Made by a program: the position numbers and the translations under genes. A stretch of 64,000 bases of DNA from Bog-756 sp963824645 (GTDB lineage: Bacteria; Actinomycetota; Acidimicrobiia; Acidimicrobiales; RAAP-2): assembly GCA_963824645.1 (NCBI GenBank), contig CAWGQC010000010.1, positions 62,001-126,000 of the forward strand, in the 5' to 3' direction. Shown one piece after another: positions 46,463-54,010 of the stretch. Below the pieces are notes generated by a model that was not told where the DNA came from, made no database searches, and was given only the letters and a program-made list of their open reading frames with translations. Numbering within the stretch: position 1 is the stretch's first letter; the number at the start of each line of letters is the position of its first letter.

Positions 46463-47476
46463 ATGGGGGGGCGGACACCTACGAAGTCCGGCGCGAGGAG
46501 GCACCTCTTCGTGCTGGTTCTGACGCTCCTCGTGCTTGCCGGTGCCGTCGCCGGGATCAGCGCCTTCGCCCTCACACGGAAGGGGCCCCGCCGGGCGCCC
46601 CATCATTCTGTGGCGGCACCCCCCGAGGCTCAGGCCCTCGACCCCAGCGCCTTCGCCCACGGGTCGTGTGTGGCCTTCCCTCCCACCAAAGGGGATCGCA
46701 AGCAGACGGTGGTGCTCGATGCCGGCCACGGTGGCCTCGACCCGGGTGCCGTGGGAATCACGGAGCTGGGCAAGACCGTCGACGAAGCCTCCGAGACGTT
46801 GCCCGTCGAGCTCGATGCCATGACCCTCCTCCGGGCCGACGGGTTCAGAGTCGTGGTGACCCGTACGGGCAACTCGAGCGTCGTCCGCCTGATGCCGGCA
46901 GATGTCTCAGGCACCGAACTGACTTTGCAGGGGGCCCACGACGATGTCGCCGCCCGGTCCCTGTGCGCTGACGCCGCCAAAGGCAGCGCCTTAGTCGGGA
47001 TCTACTTCGATGCTGGGGGCACGGACCAAAACGCCGGCATCATCACGGCCTACGACGCCGACAGGCCCTTTTCGGCGGCCAACCTGGAGCTCGCCAACCT
47101 CGTGCAGACTGATGTCCTCGAACGCATGAACGCCCAGGGTTGGGCCATACCGAACGACGGGGTCGAAACCGACGACACCCTCGGTTCCGTGAGCGGTAAT
47201 CCGTCCAGCGGGGGGCTGGCCGCTGAGGCGGCCGCCTACGGCCATATCATGCTCATCGGACCGGCCATGCCGGGTTACTTCACCACACCGAGCCAGATGC
47301 CCGGTGTGGTGACCGAACCCCTGTACGTCACCGATCCGTTCGAGGGGTCCATCGCCGACAGTGCTTTGGGCCAACAGACGATTGCCCAGGGCATCGCCAC
47401 GGCAGTAGAACAATTCCTCCCCCCTCCCCCACAGAAGACGGGCAAGAAGGCAGTCACCTCCCGCCCTTCTGGCTGA
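46463..47476 (+). CDS. N-acetylmuramoyl-L-alanine amidase-like protein (Amidase_3), atypical zinc site
   Basis: A membrane-anchored or secreted protein (hydrophobic segment residues 14-36) with the Amidase_3 fold, which cleaves the lactyl-amide bond of peptidoglycan. The first ligands are present: His89 in VVLDAGHGGLDPGA and Glu111 in SETLPVELDAM. The third ligand, normally His in a SIHxN motif, is Tyr181 in VGIYFDAGGT. The protein may therefore be inactive or use another ligand. ATG 46463 has a weak ribosome site. It is divergent from the two-component genes. Its 3' end overlaps the convergent ferredoxin gene by 23 bases. Confidence 0.85.
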   Translation: MGGRTPTKSGARRHLFVLVLTLLVLAGAVAGISAFALTRKGPRRAPHHSVAAPPEAQALDPSAFAHGSCVAFPPTKGDRKQTVVLDAGHGGLDPGAVGITELGKTVDEASETLPVELDAMTLLRADGFRVVVTRTGNSSVVRLMPADVSGTELTLQGAHDDVAARSLCADAAKGSALVGIYFDAGGTDQNAGIITAYDADRPFSAANLELANLVQTDVLERMNAQGWAIPNDGVETDDTLGSVSGNPSSGGLAAEAAAYGHIMLIGPAMPGYFTTPSQMPGVVTEPLYVTDPFEGSIADSALGQQTIAQGIATAVEQFLPPPPQKTGKKAVTSRPSG

Positions 47477-47675
47477 CCAGGGTCAGGGCCAGGCGGGGGC
47501 AGCTGCCTACTGCCCTTTGGGCGTGATCGAGGAGGTGTGCAGGCAGTGGGTCCGGATCGATGATGGGGTAGCCCCACGGGTCGAGGCGGACACATTCGGG
47601 CAGGAGCTCGGCGCAGACCCCTGTCCCGTCACAGGCCACTGGATCCACCACCAGAACGAACCGCTGCCTGCTCAC
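47454..47675 (-). CDS. Ferredoxin (3Fe-4S/4Fe-4S single-cluster type, 73 aa)
   Basis: A small acidic electron carrier. It starts RFVLVVDPVACDGTGVCAEL, where CDGTGVC is the cluster loop (Cys-x5-Cys). The closing Cys is in AVGSCPRLAL. A further Cys occurs in PECV. The size is normal for actinobacterial P450-type or redox-complex ferredoxins. GTG 47675 overlaps the stop of the NuoF-like gene (GTGA), so it is coupled to that operon. It probably takes electrons from the NuoF-like protein and passes them to the heme membrane protein. Confidence 0.88.
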   Translation of the reverse strand: MSRQRFVLVVDPVACDGTGVCAELLPECVRLDPWGYPIIDPDPLPAHLLDHAQRAVGSCPRLALTLVSQKGGR

Positions 47676-48993
47676 CGGACGACCCCCGACAGGGGGACGG
47701 GGAGGAACGGCCGCGCCCTCCCGCCACAGGGTCCCTGACGCAGATGGAGGGCGGCGTGGTCGCCGAACAACCGGACTGCGGATTGCACGAAGCGGGCCAC
47801 CCCGTCGGGATGGGCGCACGCCCCACGACCCTCGACCAGTCCGCACAGGGTGGGTACGGCCGACACTCCGCCGTGCAGAGCGTCCGGCCGGTAGGCGAGC
47901 AGCTCCATCGTGTGGGCCAGCACGTCGAGTCCGTTGACGCAGGGGCCGCACTGGCCGGCTCCTTGCCCCTGCATGAAGCGGACGACCCGGCTGACCTCGA
48001 GGAGAGGGCAGATGCCGGCGGGGAGCAGGACCACGACGCCGGCACCGAGGGACGTGCCCCGCTCGCGCGCGCTTCCTCCTCGGTCAGGTCCATGGACAGG
48101 GCATCGCCGGAAGCCACCCAACCTCCGCCGTAACCGCCGAGAAGGACACCCTGGATCGAGGGGTATGCCTTCTCGTCCAGCCCGAGGAGGGTGCCGAGGG
48201 GGACGCCGAGCGGAGCCTCGATTATCTGTGGCTCGGGCCACCGTCCCGTCACGGTGAGCAGGGTCGTCCCCGGTGAACCGGCAGTGCCAATGGCCCGAAA
48301 CCAGTCGGCGCCGAAGCGGGCGATGAGGGCCACGTGGGCGAGGGACTCGACGTTCTGCACGAGCGTGGGCCGTCCCCCAACGCCGCGTTCCCTGACCGGT
48401 CGCAGGGCCACGAAGGAAGGCTTGGCCGGCGCCCGGCCGTTGATCGCATTGACGACGGCCGATTCCTGGCCGGCCAGGTAACTGTCGGCAGCCGTGATGA
48501 TGTTGATGACGCAGGGGTCAAGCCCACGACGCCGTCGTTCCTCGACGGCTCTCTCCAGATACGGCCGAGCGTAGGCCGGTGCATGGACGAACACGTCGGA
48601 GGCCCCCACGGTTGAAGCGGCAACGGAGGCGCCGTCGAGCACCAGATGGGGGAGTCGGGTGAGCAGGTAGCGGTCCTTGCCACTGGCGGGCTCGCCTTCG
48701 GCTCCGTTGGCAATGACCACCGGGGTCTTGAAACCATTGCGTCGCACCGTGCGCCATTTTGTTGCGACCGGGAACCACGCGCCGCCGCGCCCGCGCAGCC
48801 CACTGCGGTCGAGCTCGTCCAGAAAGTCCGGACCCCTCCAGAGGGGAACGGCGCCCCAGCGGGACTGGTGGCTGTCGAGGTCGGCGTGGGTGCCGGAGCT
48901 CAGAGCGTCGTCGAGCAGCCGAGCGCTCCCCTCGGGGGGACGGACGGTCGATCGGGGGCCGCCCGACGGGATCGTGGATGATCTGGCCCTCAT
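47672..48993 (-). pseudogene. NuoF-like NADH-binding flavoprotein, frameshifted
   Basis: The N-terminal frame carries the NADH/FMN region (SGLRGRGGAWFPVATKW, NGAEGEPASGKDRYLLT, AGQESAVVNAINGRAP) and an SLBB region (LGVPLGTLLGLDEKAYP ... LLGGYGGGWV). After DLTEEEARA the C-terminal part continues in another frame: RGTSLGAGVVVLLPAG, then GAGQCGPCVNGLDVL, ending at 47672. Dropping GC from the run CGCGCGCGC (48064-48072) restores one frame. The first Cys of the usual SCGxCxPC cluster motif is Ala here. ATG 48993 overlaps the ferric-reductase stop (ATGA). The intact protein would oxidise NAD(P)H for the operon. Confidence 0.85.
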
Positions 48994-49766
48994 CCCTGGC
49001 CGCCCGATGTGTCCGAGCCTCCGGAACTCAGTAAAGGTGTGGTCGTGGTCGCATCGGACGACTGGCGGGCCAGCTGTGGGGGGAGAGCGGTCGAGGTGCC
49101 GGCGCGGTGTGACCATCCCGGACGGAGCGGGCCGAAGGCCACGAACACCCCGAGAGCCAGAATCACGACCAGCGCTGTCACGGCCGCCACCCCCCGCCTT
49201 CCAGGGGTGAACTGGCGGCCGGTGACCAGCCGCCAGGCCACCGCGCCCAGCACAGCGCCGCCGCTCAGGGCCTCGAGGGCCAGCATCAAGGGGAGCGAAG
49301 CGTCCGAGCCGCTACCGATGGCGTGGAACATGGCGATGGGCCAGCACAGATAGGCCAACCAGTGGACGAACCGCCAGGAGGCGTAACCGATTCGGTGTCG
49401 CAGGGCGCTGGTCGCCAGTACGACCAGCAGAAGGTCGAATGCCAGTGCCCCGAGCCCGACCCACACGGGCCGGTAGGGCGATGCGAGAGGGAGGAAGGCG
49501 TCGGCGAAGCCTATAGAGACGTAGCCGTCGCTGACCGTCGTGATCACGTGAACCCCCACGAATCCCACGCAGAAAAGTGAGAGGTTGCGGTGCACGTTCT
49601 GGGTCAGGAAGCGGGGCCAGCGCTCCGTCGTCCACCCCACCGACGCCACCACGCCGATGACCACGGTGGCCGTGAGGAGAAGAAGGGAGACTATTCCCGT
49701 GGAGCGGGTGAGATACCAGAGGGCTCGACCGTTAGAGGCCGCGAGCACAGGGGCACTGATGGTCAT
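48990..49766 (-). CDS. Ferric reductase-like transmembrane heme protein (258 aa)
   Basis: A b-heme membrane protein with about six helices. Candidate heme-ligand His lie in RFLTQNVHRNLSLFCVGFVGVH (quoted in part: VHRNLSLFCVGFVGVH) and in SWRFVHWLAYLCWPIAMFHA. There is no FAD/NADPH-binding domain, so electrons must come from another protein, plausibly the ferredoxin. A Ser/Thr-rich extracytoplasmic tail ends the protein. ATG 49766 overlaps the ApbE stop (ATGA). It would carry electrons across the membrane. Confidence 0.87.
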   Translation of the reverse strand: MTISAPVLAASNGRALWYLTRSTGIVSLLLLTATVVIGVVASVGWTTERWPRFLTQNVHRNLSLFCVGFVGVHVITTVSDGYVSIGFADAFLPLASPYRPVWVGLGALAFDLLLVVLATSALRHRIGYASWRFVHWLAYLCWPIAMFHAIGSGSDASLPLMLALEALSGGAVLGAVAWRLVTGRQFTPGRRGVAAVTALVVILALGVFVAFGPLRPGWSHRAGTSTALPPQLARQSSDATTTTPLLSSGGSDTSGGQG

Positions 49767-50746
49767 CGGACCGACCCTGCCACCGCGGCCAGTGGGTCGG
49801 TGGGCGATGCGACGACATCCTCGGGCCAGGCGGCCACCCTCTGCACTTCGCCGCCGCGCCCGACCAGACGGGCGGGGAGGCAGCGGTCCTCCAGCCATCC
49901 GGGGGCGGCATGACCCATGACCATGGCCGCTGTCGATGCCGTGTTGGCGTCGACGCATGAACCGGCCGCCACCGACACGGTTCGCCACGGCGTGTTCACC
50001 GGTAGGCCGGTGGCCGGGTCGACCAGGTGGTGGACCGGGTGCCCCCCCAGCGTCCAGTGGCGACGCCCGATCCCGGACGTGGCCAGGCCGCCTCCGGTGA
50101 TGGTGACGGATTCCGGGGCGCCCGGGTCGCCGCAAATGTCGGCGATTCCCACGGCGAATCCACCTGTGGGGGCGGGCCCGGCCACGGCGATGTCCCCGCC
50201 CAGGGACACAAGAGCGCCGCAACCGAGTTGCCGGTTGATGACGGCGGCGGCCCGGTCTGCGGCCCACGCCTTGGCGGTGGCACCGAGGTCGAGGAGGGTG
50301 CCAGGGGGAAGGGTGACCGTCGAACGGGCGACGTCGAGCACCACTGTCTGCCACCCGGGGACGCGCGCCGATGCCGGTAGGCAACCGGCCCGGGAGCGGT
50401 CCATGGTGGCGAAGTCAGTGTCGTAGCCGATCCGACGCAGGGCCGCTCCGACGGTCGGGTCGACGGCACCGCCGGTCAGTGCAGCGGCCCGTTGGGCGAT
50501 GCCCAGGGCCTCGAGGAGTTCGGCGCTCACCGCCACCGGGCCTCCCCGTTCGGCGGCGCGCTCCAGTCGACTGATCTCGGAGTCGGGGCGGAAGCGGCTG
50601 GCCACCTCGTCGACGCGGTCCAAGGTCTGGTGCAGCAGTCGGGCCGCCTCGACCACGACGGCGCCGTCAGTGACGACGAGGTCCACCCGGGTCGACCACA
50701 CCGAGGAACGATAAAGAGCCAGCTTTGTCACGGAGGTGCCGTTCAC
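49763..50746 (-). CDS. apbE: FAD:protein FMN transferase (ApbE family)
   Basis: The enzyme covalently attaches FMN from FAD to Thr/Ser of target redox proteins. Key segments are ASRFRPDSEISRLERA, VDPTVGAALRRIGYD, LDLGATAKAWAADRAA, GALVSLGGDIAVAGPA and HHLVDPATGLPV (metal and FAD site). At 327 residues it is typical. It has no clear signal peptide. The start is GTG 50746, ten bases after the previous gene. The expected partner with an FMN-binding domain and a (S/T)GA(T/S) acceptor motif is not found next to it. Confidence 0.93.
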   Translation of the reverse strand: MNGTSVTKLALYRSSVWSTRVDLVVTDGAVVVEAARLLHQTLDRVDEVASRFRPDSEISRLERAAERGGPVAVSAELLEALGIAQRAAALTGGAVDPTVGAALRRIGYDTDFATMDRSRAGCLPASARVPGWQTVVLDVARSTVTLPPGTLLDLGATAKAWAADRAAAVINRQLGCGALVSLGGDIAVAGPAPTGGFAVGIADICGDPGAPESVTITGGGLATSGIGRRHWTLGGHPVHHLVDPATGLPVNTPWRTVSVAAGSCVDANTASTAAMVMGHAAPGWLEDRCLPARLVGRGGEVQRVAAWPEDVVASPTDPLAAVAGSVR

Positions 50747-50756
50747 GAGAGACGGC

Positions 50757-51173
50757 TCAAGTCGAGCCGCTCACCACAGGAGATTGCTGCTGGGTGGGAG
50801 CGGGGACGGTCGTGGGTGGCGACAGTGTGGTGTTCGACCCTCCGCTCCCGCCGGAGAGGGCCCCTGCGTTGGCGTTGGTGCTGGAAACGGCACCGCTAGC
50901 CGATGAGCCACCGGTCACCGGTGTGACGGAAGTGCCGGCACTGCCCGACGCACCGGCACCGCCCGACGTGGTCGTGGGGGTCGCCGTGCTGTGACCGGGC
51001 AGCGCCCGGCTCACGTAGACGCCGATGGCGGCGACGGCGGCCAACGACCCGACGGCAATCGCCCGGGTGATGGAGCGGACCCGCATCAGGGCGGCGTCGC
51101 GCTGGACCCGGTCCAGTCGGCTCGAAGGTCGGGCCGGATAGGAGACTGCCTGAACCCGGTCGGCTGCATTCAC
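50757..51173 (-). CDS. Small membrane protein with Ser/Thr/Gly-rich extracytoplasmic tail (138 aa)
   Basis: A basic cytoplasmic start, one helix (AIAVGSLAAVAAIGVYVSRAL) and a low-complexity tail rich in Ser, Thr, Gly, Ala and Pro make up the protein. No FMN-binding domain is present. The nearest thing to a flavinylation motif is SGAVS, which lacks the usual Thr. It is the first gene of the apbE-ferric reductase-NuoF-ferredoxin operon, the place where an FMN-binding protein often stands. GTG 51173. It may be a remnant or a new kind of acceptor. Confidence 0.7.
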   Translation of the reverse strand: MNAADRVQAVSYPARPSSRLDRVQRDAALMRVRSITRAIAVGSLAAVAAIGVYVSRALPGHSTATPTTTSGGAGASGSAGTSVTPVTGGSSASGAVSSTNANAGALSGGSGGSNTTLSPPTTVPAPTQQQSPVVSGST

Positions 51174-51227
51174 AGGATCGAGCGTATGGATCGATCATGA
51201 AGGAGACATGACGTGCCGATAAGAAAG

Positions 51228-51250
51228 CCTGAAGAAATAGGGCCTTCAGG
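51228..51250 (-). terminator. Candidate intrinsic terminator after the GH13 gene
   Basis: On the minus strand CCTGAAG-gccctattt-CTTCAGG forms a perfect 7-bp stem followed by ctttcttatc, a reasonable U-rich tail. It lies about 48 bases after the GH13 stop and upstream of the redox operon on the same strand, so it would isolate the two units. Confidence 0.6.
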
Positions 51251-51297
51251 GTCCCATTTTGTCCGTCAGCCCGGTGCCGGGGATAAACCGATCCACC

Positions 51298-52896
51298 TCA
51301 CGGGAGGCGAAGGAGTGCCCCTTCGCCCGGCAGGAGGGTCAGGCGTCCGTCGATCTCTTCGCCATCACGCATGCGGTCGGTGGCGATGGCCACCGTTCCG
51401 GTCACACCCTCCACGGTGGTCGGGTCCGTCCCGAGGTTGAGAGCGGTGGCGAATCCGTCCCCGCGTTGCCACAGCCAGGTGTCGGGGGGCGACGGCAGCG
51501 ACCGGTAGCTCCCGCTGTGCAGATCGGGGCTGGCTCGGCGCAGGGCGATGAGGTCGCGGGTGAAGGTGAGCACCGAAGTTGGATCGTCCCCTTGGGCGGC
51601 GACGTTGCACTCCGGCGGGGTGGTCATGGGGAGCCACGTCTGGGCGTCGGGGGTGGTGAAGCCGCGCCCGGGTTGGTCGTCCCAGGGGAGCGGGGACCGC
51701 TCCGGATCGCGGCCGGTGACCGCCGGCCAGTAACGCCGGCCGACCGGATCGCGGAGTGCCTCTTCGGTCAGCACGGCGTCGGGCAGGCCGATCTCATCCC
51801 CCTGGTAGATGACCGGGGTGCCCCGCAGGGTGAGCAGGGTCAGCAGTATGCAGCGGGTGATTCCCGGATCGCCTTGGGCCCAACGGGTGGCCAGGCGGGA
51901 GGTGTCGAGGTTGGACCCGGTCCATACCGGCCACGCCCCCGGCGGAAGAGTGCGCTCGGTCTCCTCGACCACGGCCCGCAGGGCGTCGGCCCGGAAATCG
52001 GCGTGCAGCCAGGGCAGATTGAAGGCCAGGTGCAGCTCGTCAGTGCCGTCACCGTAATAGGGGGGCAGCATGTCCAACCGGTGGACATCCGTCTCTCCCA
52101 GGAGCACCCGGGGCGGATCGTAGGTATCGGCCATCCGGCGCCAGCCGCGGAGGATCTCGTGCACCTCGGGCCGGTTGGCGTTGTAGGCGAAGCGGTAACC
52201 CCACAGTTGCTCGATCATCGAATCCTGGTCGGTGGCCGGCGGGTTGTCGCGGAGGGCGGCGTCCTTGACCAGCATGTTGCAGACGTCGATGCGGAACCCG
52301 GCCACCCCGCGGTCCCACCAGAAGCGGATGATGTCCTCGAAGGCACGGTGCACGGCCGGGTTCCACCAGTTGAGGTCGGGTTGCTCGCGGGTGAAGTTGT
52401 GCAGGTAGTACTGGCCCGAAGGCTGGTCCAGGGTCCAGGCGGCACCGCCAAACTGGGCGATCCAGTTGTTGGGCCGGCCGCCATCGGGTGCCGGGTCGGC
52501 CCACACGTACCAGTCGCGGTGTTCGGCCTGCGGCGACGATCGGGCGTCGACGAACCACGGGTGGTTCTCGCTGGTGTGGTTGGGCACCAGATCGAGCAGG
52601 ATCCGCATCCCCCGCCGGCCGGCCTCGGCCACCAACAGGTCGAGTGTCTCGAGCGATCCGTAGGCGGGGTCGACGGCGCAGTAGTCGGCCACGTCGTAAC
52701 CCCAGTCGGCGTTGGGCGAGGGGCTGACCGGCGACAGCCACAATCCGTCCACGCCCAGCTGGGCCAGATGGTCGAGGTGGGCGATGATCCCGGCCAGATC
52801 GCCGATCCCGTCCCCGTTGGAATCGGCGAAAGAGCGGGGATAGATCTCGTAGAGGACGCCCGTACGCCACCACGGCAATGAAGAGGGGTTGCCCAT
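51298..52896 (-). CDS. GH13 alpha-glucosidase/alpha-amylase family protein
   Basis: A cytoplasmic retaining alpha-glucosidase of 532 residues. It opens with LYEIYPRSFADSNGDGIGDL, then LDLVPNHTSENHPWF. The nucleophile is Asp204 in GFRIDVCN and the acid/base is Glu268 in LLGETDVH. The third acid is Asp331, but the family motif NHD reads Asn-Leu-Asp, losing the substrate-binding His. ATG 52896 matches the family start (SLPWWRTGVLYEIYP). It lies 28 bases after the BadF-type kinase gene on the same strand. A good terminator follows it. Confidence 0.93.
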   Translation of the reverse strand: MGNPSSLPWWRTGVLYEIYPRSFADSNGDGIGDLAGIIAHLDHLAQLGVDGLWLSPVSPSPNADWGYDVADYCAVDPAYGSLETLDLLVAEAGRRGMRILLDLVPNHTSENHPWFVDARSSPQAEHRDWYVWADPAPDGGRPNNWIAQFGGAAWTLDQPSGQYYLHNFTREQPDLNWWNPAVHRAFEDIIRFWWDRGVAGFRIDVCNMLVKDAALRDNPPATDQDSMIEQLWGYRFAYNANRPEVHEILRGWRRMADTYDPPRVLLGETDVHRLDMLPPYYGDGTDELHLAFNLPWLHADFRADALRAVVEETERTLPPGAWPVWTGSNLDTSRLATRWAQGDPGITRCILLTLLTLRGTPVIYQGDEIGLPDAVLTEEALRDPVGRRYWPAVTGRDPERSPLPWDDQPGRGFTTPDAQTWLPMTTPPECNVAAQGDDPTSVLTFTRDLIALRRASPDLHSGSYRSLPSPPDTWLWQRGDGFATALNLGTDPTTVEGVTGTVAIATDRMRDGEEIDGRLTLLPGEGALLRLP

Positions 52897-52924
52897 GGGA
52901 CGAGACACTACCGATCGGGCCCGG

Positions 52925-53965
52925 TCAGACCGGTACCGGACCTCCCGGTGCGTCTCCGGGCGCGGCTGCCCGTAGGCGGTCCTCGGCCCCCGCCGACGCA
53001 CCCACGGCGTCGAGACCGAGCAGGGCGGCACCGAGCACCGGCGCGGCGGCCAGCCGGCGGAAGGTGGCCCGGGGAGCGATGGCCAGGACGCCGGACTCGA
53101 CCCGTTCGCCGAACGGGTGATAGGTGCTCTCGAACACGCCGCCACCGAGGACGACTTCGACCGGACGGTGATCCAGATCCAGTCGGCCGATGATGGCGGT
53201 GACCATGGCCACCACCTCGTCGGCCAGGATGCCGGCGGCACCGACGGCCACCCGGTCGCCGGAAGTGGCGGCGTCGAGGCACACCCGGGCCAGTTCGAAC
53301 AGGCGGCCGTACTCGAGGGCGCCGGTATAGACGGCACTGAGCACCGCTTCCGGGTCGCTCAGGCCGAAATGGGCCGGCACGAGATGGCTCAGGGCGGTGG
53401 GGTCGCCGCGGCCGTCCCCAGCTCGCAGGGCCAGCCCGAGCGCCCGCACCCCGAGCCACGAACCACCGGGGGCGAAGTCGCCGGACAGTTCGGCCAGGGA
53501 GGGGAATCGTTCGACCGAGCCGTCGGGTCCGCGGCCCACGCAGTTGAGACCCGAACCACAGACCACGGCCACGCCCCATCCCGATCGAGCCCCGGCCCGG
53601 AGCACGGCCAAGGTGTCGTTGTGGAGGAGCTGGCCGGTGCTCCATCCCCCTGCCCGGATGGCGCCGGTGAGGCGCTCCTCGTCCACGGGCAGGTCCAGGC
53701 CGGCCATGCAGTACACGCCGGTGGCCGCAGCCGGGTGGGCCCGCGGGTCGAGGCCGGCATCGGCCAGAGCGGACTCGATGGTGGCTCCGAGGGCCAGCAT
53801 GGCACCGTCGAGCCCGGAGAACTGGTGGTTGGATCCGCCGCCCTGGGCGCGGCCCCGAACCGTGCCGTGGCTGTCGAGGACCCATACATCGGTCTTGGAG
53901 GCACCGCCGTCTACGGCCAGAATCAACGAACCGTCGGTCGGTACGGCTGGCGGTCCCCCGCTCAA
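52925..53965 (-). CDS. BadF/BadG/BcrA-type ATPase, N-acetylglucosamine kinase-like
   Basis: An ASKHA-fold sugar kinase. It has the phosphate-1 loop ILAVDGGASKTDVWVLD, phosphate-2-like VAVVCGSGLNCVGRGPDG, GSWLGVRALGLALRAGDGR, and the adenosine-site VVLGGGVFES. It probably phosphorylates an amino sugar or hexose. TTG 53965 is my best start; TTG 53926, just before ILAVDGG, is an alternative, and no ATG or GTG fits. It is divergent from the GH4 gene (45 bases apart) and cotranscribed with GH13, so the three form a sugar-use module. Confidence 0.85.
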   Translation of the reverse strand: MSGGPPAVPTDGSLILAVDGGASKTDVWVLDSHGTVRGRAQGGGSNHQFSGLDGAMLALGATIESALADAGLDPRAHPAAATGVYCMAGLDLPVDEERLTGAIRAGGWSTGQLLHNDTLAVLRAGARSGWGVAVVCGSGLNCVGRGPDGSVERFPSLAELSGDFAPGGSWLGVRALGLALRAGDGRGDPTALSHLVPAHFGLSDPEAVLSAVYTGALEYGRLFELARVCLDAATSGDRVAVGAAGILADEVVAMVTAIIGRLDLDHRPVEVVLGGGVFESTYHPFGERVESGVLAIAPRATFRRLAAAPVLGAALLGLDAVGASAGAEDRLRAAAPGDAPGGPVPV

Positions 53966-54010
53966 CCTGCGCTCACTCTCGGATCCACCCGGCGATGTTA
54001 CGTTCCATGG

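Noticed and set aside
49767..50384. 206-codon extension of the ferric-reductase-like protein
   Set aside because: It is an Arg/Pro-rich shadow of the apbE gene; the true ATG overlaps the apbE stop by four bases.
53117..54010. Long N-terminal extension of the GH4 frame
   Set aside because: It is antisense to the kinase gene; the conserved NAD motif begins right after GTG 54011.
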